64,000 nucleotides of DNA from Agarilytica sp045430345 (lineage in GTDB: Bacteria > Pseudomonadota > Gammaproteobacteria > Pseudomonadales > Cellvibrionaceae): the NCBI GenBank assembly GCA_045430345.1, contig JAILXT010000001.1, forward strand, positions 62,001 to 126,000, written 5' to 3'. Shown piece by piece: positions 16,006 through 24,747 of the stretch (its first letter is position 1; each line of letters opens with the position of its first letter). The notes under the pieces were generated by a model. The model worked only from the letters and a program-made list of their open reading frames with translations, was not told the DNA's origin and did not search any database. Position numbers and translations under genes: made by a program.

Positions 16006-17922
16006 ATGAGTGTTGAGGCAACCAAAGAAACGCGTGGTTTTGAAACAGAAGCTAAGCAACTTCTTCATTTGATGATTCATTCATTGTATTCCAACAAAGA
16101 AATCTTTCTTAGAGAGTTGATCTCTAACGCCTCTGATGCGGCGGACAAGCTAAGATTTGAAGCCTTGGATAACGACGAACTCTATGAAAATGATCCGGAG
16201 CTTAAAATCCGTGTCGCTTTCGACAAAGAAGCCAAGACCGTCACTATCAGTGATAACGGTATTGGGATGACCCGCGACGAGGTGATTCAAAACCTGGGCA
16301 CGATCGCGAAATCCGGTACTGCCGCGTTTATGGAAAGCCTTTCAGGCGACCAACAAAAAGACTCGCAGTTGATTGGTCAGTTTGGTGTTGGTTTTTACTC
16401 GGCATTTATCGTTGCTCAAAAAGTAGAAGTGTTTACCCGTCGTGCTGGCGCTGCCGCGGATGAAGGTGTTCACTGGGAAAGCCAAGGTGAAGCTGAATAC
16501 GCGATCGAAACGGTTGAAAAAGCAGATCGTGGTACAACCATCGTATTGCACTTACAGGCAGAGCAAGAAGAGTTTGCTGACGGTTGGCGTTTGCGCTCTA
16601 TCATCAAAAAATACTCTGATCATATTTCTTTACCGATCGTTATGTTGAAAGACGCTGTGCCTGCAGCGGAAGGCGAAGAAGACAAAGAGCCAGCCGCGCC
16701 GGAAGATGAAACCGTTAATACGGCAACGGCATTGTGGACACGTTCGCGTTCTGAGATTTCAGACGAAGAATATAACGAGTTCTACAAGCATCTCTCGCAT
16801 GATTTCTCTGAGCCGATGAAGTGGTCTCACAACCGTGTTGAAGGTAAGCTGGATTACACGAGCTTACTCTATATCCCCTCAAAAGCCCCGTTCGACATGT
16901 ACAACCGCGAAGCCGCTCGTGGCTTGAAGTTGTATGTGCAGCGTACCTTTATTATGGACGATGCTGAGCAGTTCTTGCCGCTGTATCTTCGTTTCGTGAA
17001 GGGTGTTGTTGATTCAAATGACCTGTCTTTGAATGTTTCCCGTGAGATTCTCCAAAAAGATCCCAACATCGACAGCATGCGTTCCGCACTAACAAAACGT
17101 GTGCTAGATAGTCTTGAAAAGGTTGCCAAAAACGATGCTGAAAAGTATGCAGAGTTTTGGAAAGAGTTTGGCCAAGTGCTGAAAGAAGGGCCAGCAGAAG
17201 ACTTTTCTAACAAAGAAAAAATTGCTGGTTTATTTAGATTTTCCTCTACCGAAACCGATAGCGAGAACCAAGATCAATCGCTTGCCGATTACGTATCGCG
17301 CATGAAAGAAGGTCAGGATAAGATCTATTACATCGTTGCTGAAAACTTTAATACGGCGAAATCTAGCCCGCACCTTGAAGTCTTCCGCAAGAAAGGTATT
17401 GAGGTCCTACTGTTAGCTGATCGTGTTGATGACTGGATGATGGGCCACCTTACTGAATTTGACGGTAAGTCTTTCCAGGATGTGGGGAAAGGCGCACTCG
17501 ATTTGGGTGATCTTGATACCGAGGAAGAGAAAAAAGAACAGGAAAAAATCGAAGAGCAATTCAAAGACTTCGCTGAGCGCGTAAAAGAAGTGCTGAAAGA
17601 GAAGGTCGAGGATGTGCGTGTTACTCACCGTCTTACTGACTCGCCAGCCTGTTTGGTGGTCGGTGAGCACGATATGGGCGCCCAGATGCGTCGTTTACTT
17701 GAGCAAGCGGGTCAAGACGTACCTAGCTCTAAACCCACGATTGAAATCAACCCAGAGCATCCATTACTTCAGAAAATGGATCAAGAGTCGGATGAGGATC
17801 GTTTCTCAGACTTAACGTGGGTGATCTACGACCAAGCGAACTTGGCTGAAGGCGGCGCTTTAGACGACCCTGCAGCATACGTGAGCCGTATGAACAAACT
17901 GTTACTCGAAATCAACGCGTAA
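16006..17922 (+). CDS. htpG: Molecular chaperone HtpG (bacterial Hsp90)
   Basis: A 638-residue Hsp90 (E. coli 624). The N-terminal GHKL ATPase domain has NKEIFLRELISNASDA (ATP-Mg site), DNGIGMTRDE and GQFGVGFYSAF. The middle domain carries the LPLYLRFVKGVVDS and NVSREILQ stretches, with the catalytic Arg in the latter. The C-terminal domain dimerises. A charged stretch near residues 220-240 (EGEEDKEPAAPEDE) is a short acidic loop. I start at ATG 16006 because GAGGAG lies nine bases upstream; an earlier ATG would add 11 residues absent from the family. It folds client proteins under stress. Confidence 0.97.
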   Translation: MSVEATKETRGFETEAKQLLHLMIHSLYSNKEIFLRELISNASDAADKLRFEALDNDELYENDPELKIRVAFDKEAKTVTISDNGIGMTRDEVIQNLGTIAKSGTAAFMESLSGDQQKDSQLIGQFGVGFYSAFIVAQKVEVFTRRAGAAADEGVHWESQGEAEYAIETVEKADRGTTIVLHLQAEQEEFADGWRLRSIIKKYSDHISLPIVMLKDAVPAAEGEEDKEPAAPEDETVNTATALWTRSRSEISDEEYNEFYKHLSHDFSEPMKWSHNRVEGKLDYTSLLYIPSKAPFDMYNREAARGLKLYVQRTFIMDDAEQFLPLYLRFVKGVVDSNDLSLNVSREILQKDPNIDSMRSALTKRVLDSLEKVAKNDAEKYAEFWKEFGQVLKEGPAEDFSNKEKIAGLFRFSSTETDSENQDQSLADYVSRMKEGQDKIYYIVAENFNTAKSSPHLEVFRKKGIEVLLLADRVDDWMMGHLTEFDGKSFQDVGKGALDLGDLDTEEEKKEQEKIEEQFKDFAERVKEVLKEKVEDVRVTHRLTDSPACLVVGEHDMGAQMRRLLEQAGQDVPSSKPTIEINPEHPLLQKMDQESDEDRFSDLTWVIYDQANLAEGGALDDPAAYVSRMNKLLLEINA

Positions 17923-17933
17923 CATCTGTGTGC

Positions 17934-17975
17934 GTTTCTTTCTTCGGAGTTTTAACCCATTCCGAAGAAAGAAAC
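17934..17975 (+). terminator. Long perfect hairpin after htpG
   Basis: A perfect 15-bp inverted repeat (GTTTCTTTCTTCGGA / TCCGAAGAAAGAAAC) with a 12-base loop starts 12 bp past the htpG stop. It is followed by a C/T-rich rather than pure T tract (TTCTCTCTCCCTTC), so it may work as an imperfect terminator or as a 3' stabiliser. Confidence 0.65.
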
Positions 17976-18143
17976 TTCTCTCTCCCTTCAAATTTGCCTA
18001 TCATTCACCTGCGCAGTGGCTATGCGCTTCATTGGTCTTTCAATACATCAACCTCCGTTCGTGCTTTTGTGTGGAGTCATGTAACCAGTGAAATACATAA
18101 AAAATCATAAAAAACGTTCAGTACCCAAAAAGAGAAGCAAGAT

Positions 18144-19163
18144 ATGACCGAATCACTCACTATTGCGGTATTAGGTGGCGGCAGTTTCGGCACGGCAATC
18201 TCCAACATCATCGCCTCTAACGGGCATCGTACATACCTCTGGATGCGAGACGCAGAGCGGGCAAAAAAGTGTCAGGCGCTTCGGGAGAACCCCGAATACC
18301 TTCCTGGCTACAAGTTGAACGAGAACTTAGAAATTACGAGCGATATTACCGGCTGCGTTGCAAAAAGTGACGTAGTGGTTATTTCTGTGCCCAGCCATTC
18401 TTTTCGTGAAGTAACACGGTTGGCGGCGCCACATATTCGCTCCGGTGCGATCGTCTTGAGCACGACAAAAGGCATCGAAGCCAATACCTTTTGCTTAATG
18501 AGCCAAATATTGGACGAAGAGCTTAGCAACGTTAAAATTGCAGTGTTAAGCGGGCCAAACTTTGCGAAAGAAATCGTGGCCAATCATTACACTGGGTCCG
18601 TGATTGCCAGTGATGATACGGACGTGTGTGAATGCATTCAGCGGGTTTTTTCGTCGGACACGTTTCGGGTGTATAGTAACTCCGACCGATTTGGGGTGGA
18701 GCTTGGTGGAACGCTGAAAAATATTTATGCCATTGTCACGGGGATGGCAACGGCTATGGGCTCGGGCCAAAACACCATTGCGATGTTATTAACGCGCAGC
18801 CTTGCGGAAATGGGCCGGTTTGCACGCGAACTAGGTGGTGATTCGATGACGTTCTTAGGCCTTGCTGGCGTAGGGGATTTATTTCTCACCTGTACCTCAG
18901 ACCTTAGCCGAAATTATCGCGTTGGTTATGCGATGGGGCAGGGGAAAAAGCTGGACGAGATTCTTAAAGAATTAGGCCAGGTCGCTGAGGGTGTTAACAC
19001 CTTAAAGTTAGTAAAAGAAAAAGCGGATGAAATGAATGTATATATGCCGCTTGTTCAAGGTTTATATGCAGTTGTGTTCGAGGGCCGAGACATTAGTACC
19101 GTAGTTCAGGGCTTAATGACCGGCGAAATGGCAAGTGATGTCGATCTTCAAGGGGGTGTATGA
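18144..19163 (+). CDS. gpsA: Glycerol-3-phosphate dehydrogenase [NAD(P)+]
   Basis: A 339-residue cytosolic enzyme that reduces dihydroxyacetone phosphate to sn-glycerol 3-phosphate for phospholipid synthesis. The Rossmann motif GGGSFGTA is at 11-18. LSGPNFAKEI and the catalytic-Lys region GGTLKNIYAI follow, and GLAGVGDLFLTC closes the family signature. The stop codon overlaps the next gene (ATGA-type), so a DUF4389 protein is translationally coupled, as in Pseudomonas. Confidence 0.96.
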   Translation: MTESLTIAVLGGGSFGTAISNIIASNGHRTYLWMRDAERAKKCQALRENPEYLPGYKLNENLEITSDITGCVAKSDVVVISVPSHSFREVTRLAAPHIRSGAIVLSTTKGIEANTFCLMSQILDEELSNVKIAVLSGPNFAKEIVANHYTGSVIASDDTDVCECIQRVFSSDTFRVYSNSDRFGVELGGTLKNIYAIVTGMATAMGSGQNTIAMLLTRSLAEMGRFARELGGDSMTFLGLAGVGDLFLTCTSDLSRNYRVGYAMGQGKKLDEILKELGQVAEGVNTLKLVKEKADEMNVYMPLVQGLYAVVFEGRDISTVVQGLMTGEMASDVDLQGGV

Positions 19164-19507
19164 TGGATGAGCAATTAAAAGCAAATATTACGCGCAGTGA
19201 ATTTTGGATACGTTTAGCCTACATGGTATTTTTTGGTGTGTGTTTGCAGTTGTCGCGTATTGTCTTATGGCCTGTTGTTGTGCTTCAGGTATTTCTCACG
19301 TTATTTTCAGGCAGTGAAAATCAGAATTTACGAAAGTTTGGGTCTTCGCTTTCGCAGTTCATTTTTCAAGTGTGTCAGTTTTTAACCTTTAACTCGGAAG
19401 AAAAACCTTTTCCCTTTAGTGACTGGCCTGCGGCTGAAGAGCCGGTGCTAGAAGGCGAGGTGGAAGTGGCCAGTGAATCCGAGTCGGCTGAGCCGTCGGC
19501 GTCATAG
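19160..19507 (+). CDS. DUF4389 domain-containing membrane protein
   Basis: A 115-residue protein. The central segment (about 15-50) forms a long hydrophobic region (LAYMVFFGVCLQLSRIVLWPVVVLQVFLTLF), probably two helices, and the family motif around LRKFGSSLSQFIFQVCQFLTFNSEEKPFPF is intact. The tail is acidic. It overlaps the gpsA stop by four bases, the pairing also found in Pseudomonas. Its role is unknown; the start may be at 19160 or at the next ATG at 19163. Confidence 0.8.
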   Translation: MMDEQLKANITRSEFWIRLAYMVFFGVCLQLSRIVLWPVVVLQVFLTLFSGSENQNLRKFGSSLSQFIFQVCQFLTFNSEEKPFPFSDWPAAEEPVLEGEVEVASESESAEPSAS

Positions 19508-19629
19508 CGCATCATCAACGAGGTAATGAACCTTTGTCGCTAGGATTGATGCGTTAGCGTCTTCAGTAAATTATTTTGAAAACTGAGCCTAACATCTGTT
19601 TAGGCTTAGCACGCGCCTAAGGAGTGCGT

Positions 19630-20103
19630 ATGGAATTGTTTGTTTTACGGCATGGCCACGCCGAATCGGAGGCTCCAAAAGATTCATTACGTGCACTCTC
19701 TGCATTGGGTAAACAGGAGGTTGAGCAAGTGGTTCGGAGCAACGCAGAAGCCCTTGCCGGTGTCCAACAGCTACTCGTGAGCCCCTATCTTCGTGCACAA
19801 CAAACAGCGACGATTGCCGCAGCTTTATTGGGCGACAAACCCATGGAGACATGCGATCTCATTACGCCTGGCGGCAGGCCATCGAATGTCATTCAACATA
19901 TATATAATTATGCCGAAGCCCAAGGCTTGGATTCTATTATGCTTGTAAGTCACCAACCACTGGTCGGCGTCCTTATCGATGAATTATGTGGTTTAGAGCC
20001 TGGTCGGCATCGTATGGCCACTGCGTCGTTAGCCGCGATCGATTCTGATATCGTTGCGGCCAATTGCTGTCATTTGCGCTGGGTTAGGCATGTGTTAGGG
20101 TGA
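19630..20103 (+). CDS. sixA: Phosphohistidine phosphatase SixA
   Basis: A 157-residue histidine-phosphatase family protein. It opens MELFVLRHGHAE, giving the RHG motif with the phospho-accepting His at 8, and includes the second conserved His in VSHQPLVG. SixA removes phosphate from histidines of phosphotransfer proteins (ArcB and the nitrogen PTS in E. coli). I prefer the ATG at 19630, with AAGGAG in front, over the GTG six bases earlier. It lies 122 bp after the DUF4389 gene. Confidence 0.88.
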   Translation: MELFVLRHGHAESEAPKDSLRALSALGKQEVEQVVRSNAEALAGVQQLLVSPYLRAQQTATIAAALLGDKPMETCDLITPGGRPSNVIQHIYNYAEAQGLDSIMLVSHQPLVGVLIDELCGLEPGRHRMATASLAAIDSDIVAANCCHLRWVRHVLG

Positions 20104-20131
20104 TCGATTATCCCATGAAGAGCTGGCCCTA

Positions 20132-20980
20132 GTGATGCAAGAGTGGAAATTTGAATTTGGTGACATGACCTTCCGTGGGAAACGCTGGGGCAAGCCTGGT
20201 GGCATCCCTGTTATCGCGTTGCATGGCTGGCTTGATAACTGCGCGAGTTTTGATTTTCTTGCGCCTCAGTTGAATGGTATTGACCTTATTGCGCTTGACC
20301 TCGCAGGGCAGGGTAAAAGTGATCACCGTGCGCAGGGTGGGGCATATAATATTTGGCTGGATATCACGGAAGTGATCGCGGTTGCTAATCAGCTGGGGTG
20401 GAAGACTTTCGGCTTATTGGGGCACTCTCGCGGCGCGATGATTTCTACCTTAATCGCCGGGACCTTCCCAGAGCGAATATCGCATTTAGCGGTGATTGAA
20501 GCGTTTGCCCCGCAGGTCGTAGATGCCAGCGAAGCTCCCCAACAAATGGCCGCTGCGGTCGACGCTTTATTAGAAATGTCTAGTCGTGGAAGAAGTATGT
20601 TTGACAGCTTTGATACAGCTGTCAAAGCGCGCGAACGAGGGTTGCTCAAGTTATGTAACGAAGACGCGCTGGTCCTCGCTAAACGTGGTGTTGCAGAAAA
20701 AGACGGTAAGTTTTTTTGGAACAACGATATCAAACTTAATGCGCCTTCCGAAGTCAAATTCACGGTTGAGCAAGCTCGGGCTTTTGTGGATAGAATCAAA
20801 CCCGAAGTATCGCTGATTTTAGGGGAGGACGGGATCGTCCACGAGTTTACCCTAATGAAAGAATTTATCGAGCAAACGCAAAATATCAATATCACACGTT
20901 TGCCCGGTCATCATCACCTTCATATGTCCCAACAAAGTGAGCAGGTAGCACACGTCTTAAATGAATATTTCTCCCGCTAA
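20132..20980 (+). CDS. Alpha/beta hydrolase
   Basis: A 282-residue cytosolic hydrolase. The oxyanion-side motif is ALHGWLDN (29-36), the nucleophile elbow GHSRG (97-101) with Ser99, and the acid lies in the GEDGIVHE region. A cluster of His near LPGHHHLHMSQQ (about 264) holds the catalytic His. The substrate is unknown; the family includes esterases, lipases and haloperoxidase-like enzymes. The start could be the GTG at 20132 or the ATG three bases later. The end overlaps the DUF4892 gene by 20 bp, so they are one transcript. Confidence 0.85.
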   Translation: MMQEWKFEFGDMTFRGKRWGKPGGIPVIALHGWLDNCASFDFLAPQLNGIDLIALDLAGQGKSDHRAQGGAYNIWLDITEVIAVANQLGWKTFGLLGHSRGAMISTLIAGTFPERISHLAVIEAFAPQVVDASEAPQQMAAAVDALLEMSSRGRSMFDSFDTAVKARERGLLKLCNEDALVLAKRGVAEKDGKFFWNNDIKLNAPSEVKFTVEQARAFVDRIKPEVSLILGEDGIVHEFTLMKEFIEQTQNINITRLPGHHHLHMSQQSEQVAHVLNEYFSR

Positions 20981-21863
20981 GTTTTTTACCCGTTTTGTAT
21001 TTTTATGGGCGCAAATTGTTTGTGCCAGTAATGTCTTTGCTCAGAGTGTGGATGCGTTTTTTCCTGGGCAGCGAGTCGTTTATACAGAGGAAAATAAGCA
21101 TACGGCTTATCGTTTAGCTTTAAGCCCGTTAAAAAAAATCAACGGGGAATGGATTTCCGAACAGGAATCTTTGCTGTTGGGGAGCATAAAGCGACAGACC
21201 GTTGAGCTTGGCCGTCCTTATGGTTTGGCAAGTGCCTGGTTGCAGGTTCAATCCGTGTTCGCGGAGCAAAACGCGACCTTAGTGTATTCGTGTGAAGCGA
21301 TGTCCTGTGGCAGTAGTAATGCGTGGGCGAATGAGCGTTTCGGGGTCAAACAACTGTATGGTTTAGACCTGTCCCAGTTTTACCAAGTGTGGGAATTAAA
21401 TCACCGTGGTACTAAGCAGATCGCGGTGGTGTACCTCGTGCAACGAGGTAATAAGCGGGTTTATTTTCAGCAAGATATCCTGACGCCCAAAAACCAAAAC
21501 ATTGGCTTTGTGCCCAGCGAAGAGGTTGTGGCAAAGGCTTTTTATCGGGATAAACAAGTAGAAATAGACGGGTTGAGTTTCGAGCAGGGTAATATTCGTA
21601 TTAATGAAAAATACCTAGTCTCGTATGTAAAAGCATTTAATCAGCAACCGTTTAGGCCGCTGATCGTTGTGGGGCATGACTATCATCCCGGTGACGAAGC
21701 GGCGCAATTACAGCGTTCTGAAGCGTATGCGAAAGCGGTGCGTGATGCCTTAGTAAAATTAGGTGTGCAGCCGAAGCGAATGACTGTGAAGGGGCTTGGC
21801 GGTCTCGCACCGAAAGCCGGAACGGATCATGGCAGCGTAGTGGTGTTGTTTAAGTCGATGTAA
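20961..21863 (+). CDS. DUF4892 periplasmic protein with OmpA-like C-terminus
   Basis: A 300-residue exported protein with a signal peptide ending near residue 28 (SNVFAQS). The N-terminal part matches DUF4892 in style (EWISEQESLLLGSIKRQTVELGRPYGLAS). The C-terminal part (about 225-300) resembles an OmpA/peptidoglycan-associated fold: LIVVGHDYHPGDEAAQLQRSEAYAKAVRDALVKLGV and GLGGLAP. It could bind cell wall, but the pairing of residues differs from canonical OmpA. Translation is coupled to the hydrolase upstream. Function unknown. Confidence 0.75.
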   Translation: MNISPAKFFTRFVFLWAQIVCASNVFAQSVDAFFPGQRVVYTEENKHTAYRLALSPLKKINGEWISEQESLLLGSIKRQTVELGRPYGLASAWLQVQSVFAEQNATLVYSCEAMSCGSSNAWANERFGVKQLYGLDLSQFYQVWELNHRGTKQIAVVYLVQRGNKRVYFQQDILTPKNQNIGFVPSEEVVAKAFYRDKQVEIDGLSFEQGNIRINEKYLVSYVKAFNQQPFRPLIVVGHDYHPGDEAAQLQRSEAYAKAVRDALVKLGVQPKRMTVKGLGGLAPKAGTDHGSVVVLFKSM

Positions 21864-21900
21864 AAGCGCAATACAGTCATCAGGCTTTATCTTTAGGGGC

Positions 21901-22440
21901 TTATTGCAATAGGGACAAAAACTCTGCGCGCGTTGCTGATTTATCTCTAAAACAGCCGAGCATGGCAGAGGTCTTCATGGAGGAATTTTGTTTTTCCACC
22001 CCTCGCATCATCATGCATAAATGCTTTGCTTCAATAATGACGGCAACCCCTTTTGCGCCGGTGACCTTTGCGATCGTTTCGGCGATTTGAGTACTGAGTT
22101 GTTCTTGAATTTGTAGGCGGCGCGAATACATGTCGACGATTCTGGCGATTTTGGACAAGCCTACGACTTTCCCGTTAGGAATATAGCCGACATGGGCTTT
22201 GCCGAAAAAGGGCAGCATGTGGTGTTCGCACATGGAAAACAGTTCGATATCTTTCACGATGACCATATCATTGCTGTCTGAGGGGAAGAGCGCATCGTTA
22301 ACGACGTGCTCAACATCTTGGGTATAGCCTCGTGTTAAAAACTCAAAAGCTTTTGCTGCACGCTCGGGGGTATCGACAAGGCCTGGTCGGCTAAGGTCTT
22401 CACCGGCGGATTCAATAATTTTGGCAAAATGCTCTTTCAT
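21901..22440 (-). CDS. folE: GTP cyclohydrolase I
   Basis: A 179-residue enzyme that converts GTP to dihydroneopterin triphosphate, the first step of folate (and tetrahydrobiopterin) synthesis. Zinc ligands are Cys71, His74 (in CEHHMLPF) and Cys142 (in KHLCMMMRG). The substrate-binding stretch VGLSKIARIVDMYSRRLQIQE is fully conserved. It is convergent with the DUF4892 gene and divergent from prmB. A second paralog elsewhere is likely in this group, because Pseudomonas carries more than one. Confidence 0.95.
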   Translation of the reverse strand: MKEHFAKIIESAGEDLSRPGLVDTPERAAKAFEFLTRGYTQDVEHVVNDALFPSDSNDMVIVKDIELFSMCEHHMLPFFGKAHVGYIPNGKVVGLSKIARIVDMYSRRLQIQEQLSTQIAETIAKVTGAKGVAVIIEAKHLCMMMRGVEKQNSSMKTSAMLGCFRDKSATRAEFLSLLQ

Positions 22441-22663
22441 CTAAAGGTCCTGTCTGTGCGTATCGAGTATGTATCTTAACGGGTAGGGCGTGAATATGGC
22501 CTTTTTGAGGCGTTCTTAGGCCTTTGAGTACGACATAAGCGTATACCGCTATGGATAAATACGATTTACCCCCGCGATTTTTGATTGTGTCGACGCTCAT
22601 CCCTTATGCTGGATGGCCAAAAGGCGCTAGAATAGCGGCCTTTTGACCTTTTGCAAAATATTT

Positions 22664-23596
22664 ATGAGCACATTCCCTGAATTTGATGACGCGAACACGG
22701 GCACGTTAACAAGCGTGCTTGACTGGTTACGCTGGGGGGCGAGCCGATTTACCGAGGCTGGCCTCTTTTTTGGGCACGGCACTGAAAACGCGTGGGATGA
22801 AGCGATCTTTCTTTTGTCATCTGCGATTCACCAGCCGTGGGAGTTGATCGATAAGATACAGCAGTCTGCGTTAACTGACGTTGAGCAGCGTGCAGTGCAC
22901 GAGATATACCGCCGCCGTGTGGAGGAGCGCATGCCTGCCCCTTACCTGACGGGTGTATCGTGGTTCTCAGGATATCCGTACAAAGTAACGCAAGACGTGT
23001 TGGTGCCCCGTTCGCCCATCGCCGAGTTGATCCTAAAAGACTTTGACCCTTGGGTTAGCGAAGCGCCGCGTCAAATCCTGGATATGTGCACTGGGAGCGG
23101 CTGTATCGGTATTGCTTGCGCGCATCAATTTCCGGATGCCCAGGTGACCTTGAGTGATATATCGCCAGAGGCTTTGGCCGTTGCGGAGCAAAATATTCAG
23201 TTCCATCAGTTACAGGGCAATGTTTCAGCATTGCTTTCGGATGGCTTTGAAGCCTTGGATGGTCATACCTTTGACCTGATTATTGCCAACCCGCCCTATG
23301 TCGATGCGCAAGATATTGCCAGTATGCCGGCGGAGTTCCATGCTGAGCCAAGGCTTGGGCTAGTCTCGGGTGATGATGGCCTCGATTTCACGCGCATGTT
23401 TTTAAGCCAGGTTAATCGTTATCTGAACCCCAACGGTGTGGTCATTGTTGAGGTGGGCAATAGTTGGGTAGCCCTGGAAGATGCGTACCCCGCGGTGTCT
23501 TTCGTATGGCCAGAATTAGAGAGCGGTGGGCATGGTGTGTTTGTGCTTACCAAAGAACAAGTTGAAATTATATCGGACAGTTCTTCAGCGCACTAA
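22664..23596 (+). CDS. prmB: Ribosomal protein L3 N5-glutamine methyltransferase PrmB
   Basis: A 310-residue class I SAM-dependent enzyme that methylates a glutamine of ribosomal protein L3. The SAM motif ILDMCTGSGCIGIA is intact, and the catalytic NPPY motif begins at Asn209. The N-terminal helical domain (LRWGASRFTEAGLFFGHGTENAWDEA) is the PrmB/HemK type. I start at ATG 22664; the in-frame codons upstream add nothing family-like. It lies next to aroC, as in Pseudomonas. Confidence 0.93.
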   Translation: MSTFPEFDDANTGTLTSVLDWLRWGASRFTEAGLFFGHGTENAWDEAIFLLSSAIHQPWELIDKIQQSALTDVEQRAVHEIYRRRVEERMPAPYLTGVSWFSGYPYKVTQDVLVPRSPIAELILKDFDPWVSEAPRQILDMCTGSGCIGIACAHQFPDAQVTLSDISPEALAVAEQNIQFHQLQGNVSALLSDGFEALDGHTFDLIIANPPYVDAQDIASMPAEFHAEPRLGLVSGDDGLDFTRMFLSQVNRYLNPNGVVIVEVGNSWVALEDAYPAVSFVWPELESGGHGVFVLTKEQVEIISDSSSAH

Positions 23597-23643
23597 AGGT
23601 GTGTTTTGTTGATTTGTTGAAAAACTCGGTGAATTAAAACGTT

Positions 23644-24735
23644 ATGTCAGGAAATTCGATAGGAAAATTATTTACGGTCACCACTTTTGGTGAAAGTCAT
23701 GGTTTGGCTTTGGGTTGCATTATTGATGGCTGCCCTCCGGGAATTGAAATCTCAGAAGAAGATCTGCAAAAAGATTTGGATCGTCGTAAACCTGGGCAAT
23801 CTAAATTTACGACCCAGCGACGAGAAGACGATCAGGTGCGCATTCTCTCCGGTGTATTTGAGGGGAAAACGACGGGCACGAGTATTGGTTTAGTGATCGA
23901 AAATACGGATCAGCGTTCTAAAGATTATTCCAAAATTAAAGATCAGTTTCGTCCAGCGCATGCGGATTATACATACATGCAAAAATACGGTATCCGTGAT
24001 TACCGTGGTGGCGGTCGCTCTTCTGCCCGAGAAACCGCCATGCGTGTCGCGGCAGGCGCTGTTGCAAAAAAAGCATTAAAAGAAGGCTGGGGAATCGAGG
24101 TGCGCGGTTACCTTTCTCAGTTGGGTCCAATCAAAATAGATAATTTTGACTGGAACGAAGTTGAGAATAATCCTTTCTTTTGCCCCGATGCTGAAAAGGT
24201 CGAGGCGATGGCGGATTACATGCAGGCGCTGAGCAAAGAAGGCAATTCTATCGGTGCAAAGATTTCGGTGGTCGCATCAAATATGATTCCCGGCCTCGGT
24301 GAGCCCATTTTTGACCGCCTTGATGCTGAGTTGGCGTATGCGCTTATGAGCATTAACGCCGTGAAGGGCGTAGAGATTGGTGATGGGTTTTCCTGTATTG
24401 AACAAAAAGGTACTGAGCATCGTGATGAAATGACCCCAGAAGGGTTTTTATCCAATCATGCTGGCGGCGTGCTTGGTGGCATATCGTCAGGGCAAGACAT
24501 TGTCGCGCATATGGCATTGAAACCGACTTCAAGCATTCGTCTTCCCGGTAAAAGCGTCGATGTTGAAGGCAAGCCGGTTGAGGTTGTGACCACCGGTCGA
24601 CATGACCCTTGTGTGGGGATTCGTGCAACGCCTATCGCAGAAGCGATGATGGCGATCGTATTATTGGATCACGCTATGCGTCATCGTGGCCAAAATGGCG
24701 GTATGGATAATCCAGTTCCCGTAATTCCTGCGTAG
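23644..24735 (+). CDS. aroC: Chorismate synthase
   Basis: A 363-residue flavin-dependent enzyme that forms chorismate from 5-enolpyruvylshikimate 3-phosphate, the last shared step of aromatic synthesis. Family signatures are GESHGLALGCIIDGCPPG near the start, RDYRGGGRSSARET in the middle and RHDPCVGIRATPIAEAM near the C-terminus. The His of GESHG and the His of GRHDP act in catalysis. The product feeds the trp genes further along this window. An MFS gene follows after 12 bp. Confidence 0.97.
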   Translation: MSGNSIGKLFTVTTFGESHGLALGCIIDGCPPGIEISEEDLQKDLDRRKPGQSKFTTQRREDDQVRILSGVFEGKTTGTSIGLVIENTDQRSKDYSKIKDQFRPAHADYTYMQKYGIRDYRGGGRSSARETAMRVAAGAVAKKALKEGWGIEVRGYLSQLGPIKIDNFDWNEVENNPFFCPDAEKVEAMADYMQALSKEGNSIGAKISVVASNMIPGLGEPIFDRLDAELAYALMSINAVKGVEIGDGFSCIEQKGTEHRDEMTPEGFLSNHAGGVLGGISSGQDIVAHMALKPTSSIRLPGKSVDVEGKPVEVVTTGRHDPCVGIRATPIAEAMMAIVLLDHAMRHRGQNGGMDNPVPVIPA

Positions 24736-24747
24736 ACTTCAGAAGCG

